DNA of 6,675 bases. Origin: Chloroflexota bacterium (lineage in GTDB: Bacteria; Chloroflexota; Limnocylindria; P2-11E). Both the position numbers and the translations under genes were made by a program. Location: positions 1-6,675 of the forward strand of contig VBGU01000308.1 of assembly GCA_005881085.1 (NCBI GenBank). The letters are read 5' to 3'. Positions 4,913-6,675 of this stretch are shown here, piece by piece; position 1 is the first letter of the stretch; every line of letters begins with the position of its first letter. The notes beneath the pieces were generated by a model, which searched no databases, was not told the DNA's origin, and was given only the letters and a program-made list of their open reading frames with translations.

Positions 4913-6006
4913 CCCGGGAGGACAAGTTCGCCAAGGAAGGTCTGACCTTCGACGACGTCCTCCTGATCCCGGCTCGCAGCGACATCCTCCCGACGCAGGT
5001 CTCGACCGAGACCCGACTCACCAACGAGATCCGCCTCGACATACCGATCCTCTCCGCCGCCATGGATACCGTCACCGACGCGCGCCTCGCGATCGCGCTC
5101 GGGCGCCTGGGCGGTCTCGGCGTCATCCATCGCAATCTGACCGTCTCCGAGCAGGCCGAAGAGGTCCGGCGCGCGAAGGACGCGGACGTTCTCGTGGGCG
5201 CCGCCGTCGGCGTCGCCGGCGACGCGGACGAGCGTGCCGCGGCGCTCGTGGGAGCGGGCGTCGACGTGATCGTGGTCGACACTGCGCACGGCCATTCGGC
5301 GGCCGTCGTGCGCATGGTCGAGAAGGTCAAGGCCCGGCATCGCGTCGAGGTCATCGCCGGCAACGTCGCGACCGCCGAGGGGACCGAGGAGCTCATCGCC
5401 GCCGGCGCCGACTGTGTCAAGGTCGGGATGGGCCCGGGCGCCATCTGCACCACGCGGATCGTGGCCGGCTGTGGCATGCCCCAGATCACGGCGGTGTTCG
5501 ATTGCGCCGAGGCCGCCGACCGGCACGGCATCCCTATCTGCGCCGACGGCGGGATCCAGCACTCCGGTGACATCGCCAAGGCCATCGGCGCGGGCGCGTG
5601 GACCGTGATGCTGGGCGGGCTTCTTGCGGGCGTCGAGGAATCGCCGGGAGATGTCGTCGAGAACGACGAAGGCTCCTTCAAGTCCTACCGCGGGATGGGC
5701 TCGCTCGGCGCGATGGAAGCGCGCCGTTCGCGTGATCGCTACGGGCAAGCCGATGTCGGCGAGTTTTCCAAGCTCGTCCCCGAAGGGGTCGAGGGTCGCG
5801 TGCATGCGTTGGGTCCGCTCGCCGCGGTCGTGCACCAGCTCGTCGGCGGTCTCCGCGCGGGCATGGGCTACGCGGGTGCGGCGACGATCGACGATCTGCG
5901 ACTGAAGGCGCGCTTCGTCCGCATCTCGGGCGCCGGTCTTCGCGAATCGCACCCCCACGACATCCGCATCACCGCCGAAGCGCCAAATTATCGGGTCCGG
6001 GCCTAG
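4909..6006 (+). CDS. guaB: IMP dehydrogenase, compact form without CBS domains
   Basis: Oxidises IMP to XMP with NAD+, the rate-limiting step toward GMP, in the cytoplasm. The protein has 365 residues, against about 490 usually. The TIM barrel opens with GLTFDDVLLIPARS (11-24) and LSAAMDTVTD (48-57). After IHRNLTVSEQAEEVRR (73-88) it runs straight into DADVLVGAAVGV, exactly where the roughly 120-residue CBS pair is normally inserted. Further landmarks: DTAHGHS (124-130), GPGAICTTR with catalytic Cys180, DGG (213-215), YRGMGSLGAM, and the flap Arg277-Tyr278 in RDRYGQ, then KLVPEGVEGRV. The flap, the DTAHGHS motif and the downstream guaA favour IMP dehydrogenase over GMP reductase, which also lacks CBS domains; however MLGG (234-237) is the reductase-like version of the usual MLGS. 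TTG is chosen because it is the only start giving the full N-terminus. guaA begins three bases after the stop. Confidence 0.93.
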   Translation: MTREDKFAKEGLTFDDVLLIPARSDILPTQVSTETRLTNEIRLDIPILSAAMDTVTDARLAIALGRLGGLGVIHRNLTVSEQAEEVRRAKDADVLVGAAVGVAGDADERAAALVGAGVDVIVVDTAHGHSAAVVRMVEKVKARHRVEVIAGNVATAEGTEELIAAGADCVKVGMGPGAICTTRIVAGCGMPQITAVFDCAEAADRHGIPICADGGIQHSGDIAKAIGAGAWTVMLGGLLAGVEESPGDVVENDEGSFKSYRGMGSLGAMEARRSRDRYGQADVGEFSKLVPEGVEGRVHALGPLAAVVHQLVGGLRAGMGYAGAATIDDLRLKARFVRISGAGLRESHPHDIRITAEAPNYRVRA

Positions 6007-6009
6007 TAC

Positions 6010-6675
6010 ATGCGCCGCCCAGAGACCGATCGCCCCGAGACCGGGGCGAAGGCCGCATCGCCCCGGCCCACCGTGGCCATCCTGGACTTCGGTTCGCAGT
6101 ACACGCAGCTCATCGCGCGCCGCGTCCGTGAGTCACGCGTCTATTGCGAGATCTTTGCGCACGACGTGACCCCCGCGGAGCTGCGCGCGCGGAACGTGAT
6201 CGGCGTGATCCTCTCCGGCGGCCCGGCCAGCGTGTACGACGAGGGCGCGCCGGGCGTCGATCCCGGCGTCATCTCCGGCGAGTTTCCCGTGCTCGGCATC
6301 TGCTACGGCATGCAGCTCATGGCGCACGTTCTCGGCGGCGACGTCGTCGGCGAAGGCAAGCGCGAGTACGGCCCCGCGACCGTCAAGATCGCGGACCGCG
6401 CCGGCATCTTCGAAGGCCTTTCGACGGAGGAGCGCGCATGGGTGAGTCACGGCGACACGGTGCGTCGCCCGCCGGATGGCTTCACCGTCATCGCGAGCAC
6501 TACCAGCGTCCCGGTCGCGGCGATGACCGACGGTCGCTCGCGTTACGCGGTGCAGTTCCATCCGGAGGTCGCTCACACGCCGCACGGCGCCGAGATCCTC
6601 CGGAACTTCCTCTACCGCGTCTGCGGCGCTACCGGCGACTGGACGCCTGCCGCGTTCGTCGAGGAGGCGGTGCGT
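6010..6675 (+). CDS. guaA: GMP synthase (glutamine-hydrolysing), N-terminal amidotransferase part (runs off window)
   Basis: GuaA converts XMP to GMP with ATP and ammonia from glutamine. The 222 visible codons cover the class I glutaminase domain: VAILDFGSQYTQLIARRVRE (22-41), the oxyanion region LSGGPASVYD (68-77), GICYGMQLMAH with nucleophile Cys98, and QFHPEV with His184 and Glu186. These complete the triad. FLYRVCG (about 200-206) and the start of the linker follow; the ATP-pyrophosphatase and dimerisation domains lie beyond the window, and the frame is open to the last base. ATG 6010, three bases after guaB, adds an unusual 21-residue Pro/Arg/Glu-rich leader (MRRPETDRPETG...). The GTG at 6073 would give a more typical family start directly at VAILDFGSQ. 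Neither has a strong ribosome site; the ATG is kept because of tight coupling to guaB, with moderate certainty about the start. Confidence 0.95.
   Translation, partial: MRRPETDRPETGAKAASPRPTVAILDFGSQYTQLIARRVRESRVYCEIFAHDVTPAELRARNVIGVILSGGPASVYDEGAPGVDPGVISGEFPVLGICYGMQLMAHVLGGDVVGEGKREYGPATVKIADRAGIFEGLSTEERAWVSHGDTVRRPPDGFTVIASTTSVPVAAMTDGRSRYAVQFHPEVAHTPHGAEILRNFLYRVCGATGDWTPAAFVEEAVR
6030..6066 (+). promoter_or_regulatory. Three-segment alternative hairpin at the guaB-guaA junction
   Basis: TCGCCCCG occurs at 6030-6037 and again at 6058-6065, and its exact complement CGGGGCGA lies between them at 6042-6049. Two mutually exclusive hairpins are therefore possible: 8 bp with a 4-base loop (first with middle), or 9 bp with an 8-base loop (middle with last, extended by C6041-G6066). 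The second ends seven bases before the alternative guaA start at 6073. No T-run follows, so it is not an intrinsic terminator. It falls in the atypical N-terminal extension of GuaA and could be a regulatory RNA switch or simply GC-rich coding repetition. Confidence 0.35.

Noticed and set aside
4437..5958. Long minus-strand open frames (4437-5681 and 4858-5958) opposite the exported protein and guaB
   Set aside because: Both are mirror frames of well-supported coding sequence; their low-complexity composition changes with the sense gene and no motif is recognisable.
4909..6006. Annotation of the 365-residue barrel protein as GMP reductase (guaC) because it lacks CBS domains
   Set aside because: It has the Arg-Tyr flap, DTAHGHS, YRGMGSLGAM and KLVPEGVEGRV typical of IMP dehydrogenase and lies directly before guaA.

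Overview
The window is GC-rich, densely packed DNA with every supported gene on the + strand. It looks like a chromosomal segment from a high-GC, non-proteobacterial lineage. The pointers are GTG and TTG starts, an ER-type (Ser/His) SipW signal peptidase with its dedicated substrates, a CxxC/CxxC zinc-ribbon protein, and an IMP dehydrogenase without CBS domains. Actinomycetota, Chloroflexota and Dormibacterota-like phyla are all possible; the sequence alone does not decide between them.

Layout. The 3' end of a small zinc-ribbon protein (1-122) is followed by a membrane-anchored YdcF/DUF218 protein (156-737), adenylosuccinate synthase purA (749-2011) and a small two-helix membrane protein of unknown function (2024-2347). 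A 172-base leader with a perfect 16-base palindrome and two sets of direct repeats opens a three-gene secretion cassette: a TasA/camelysin-like protein (2520-3071), a SipW-type signal peptidase I (3110-3700) and a larger FN3/Ig-like exported protein (3708-4877). Purine genes then resume with a CBS-less IMP dehydrogenase guaB (4909-6006) and the glutaminase half of GMP synthetase guaA (6010 to the window end).

How the genes fit together. purA commits IMP to AMP, while guaB and guaA convert IMP through XMP to GMP, so the two branches from IMP lie on either side of the secretion cassette. The cassette is self-consistent: both flanking proteins carry nearly the same segment just after the predicted signal peptide (ATFTAxTTNPxNxxxTATL), and the peptidase that should process them is encoded between them. 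This is the gene logic of the Bacillus tapA-sipW-tasA matrix-fibre operon, with an FN3/Ig protein as second substrate and no recognisable TapA.

The most notable points are the cassette itself, its repeat-rich leader, the compact IMP dehydrogenase, a three-segment mutually exclusive hairpin at the guaB-guaA junction, and a start-site conflict at the signal peptidase gene. No RNA genes, CRISPR arrays, insertion sequences or convincing intrinsic terminators were seen.
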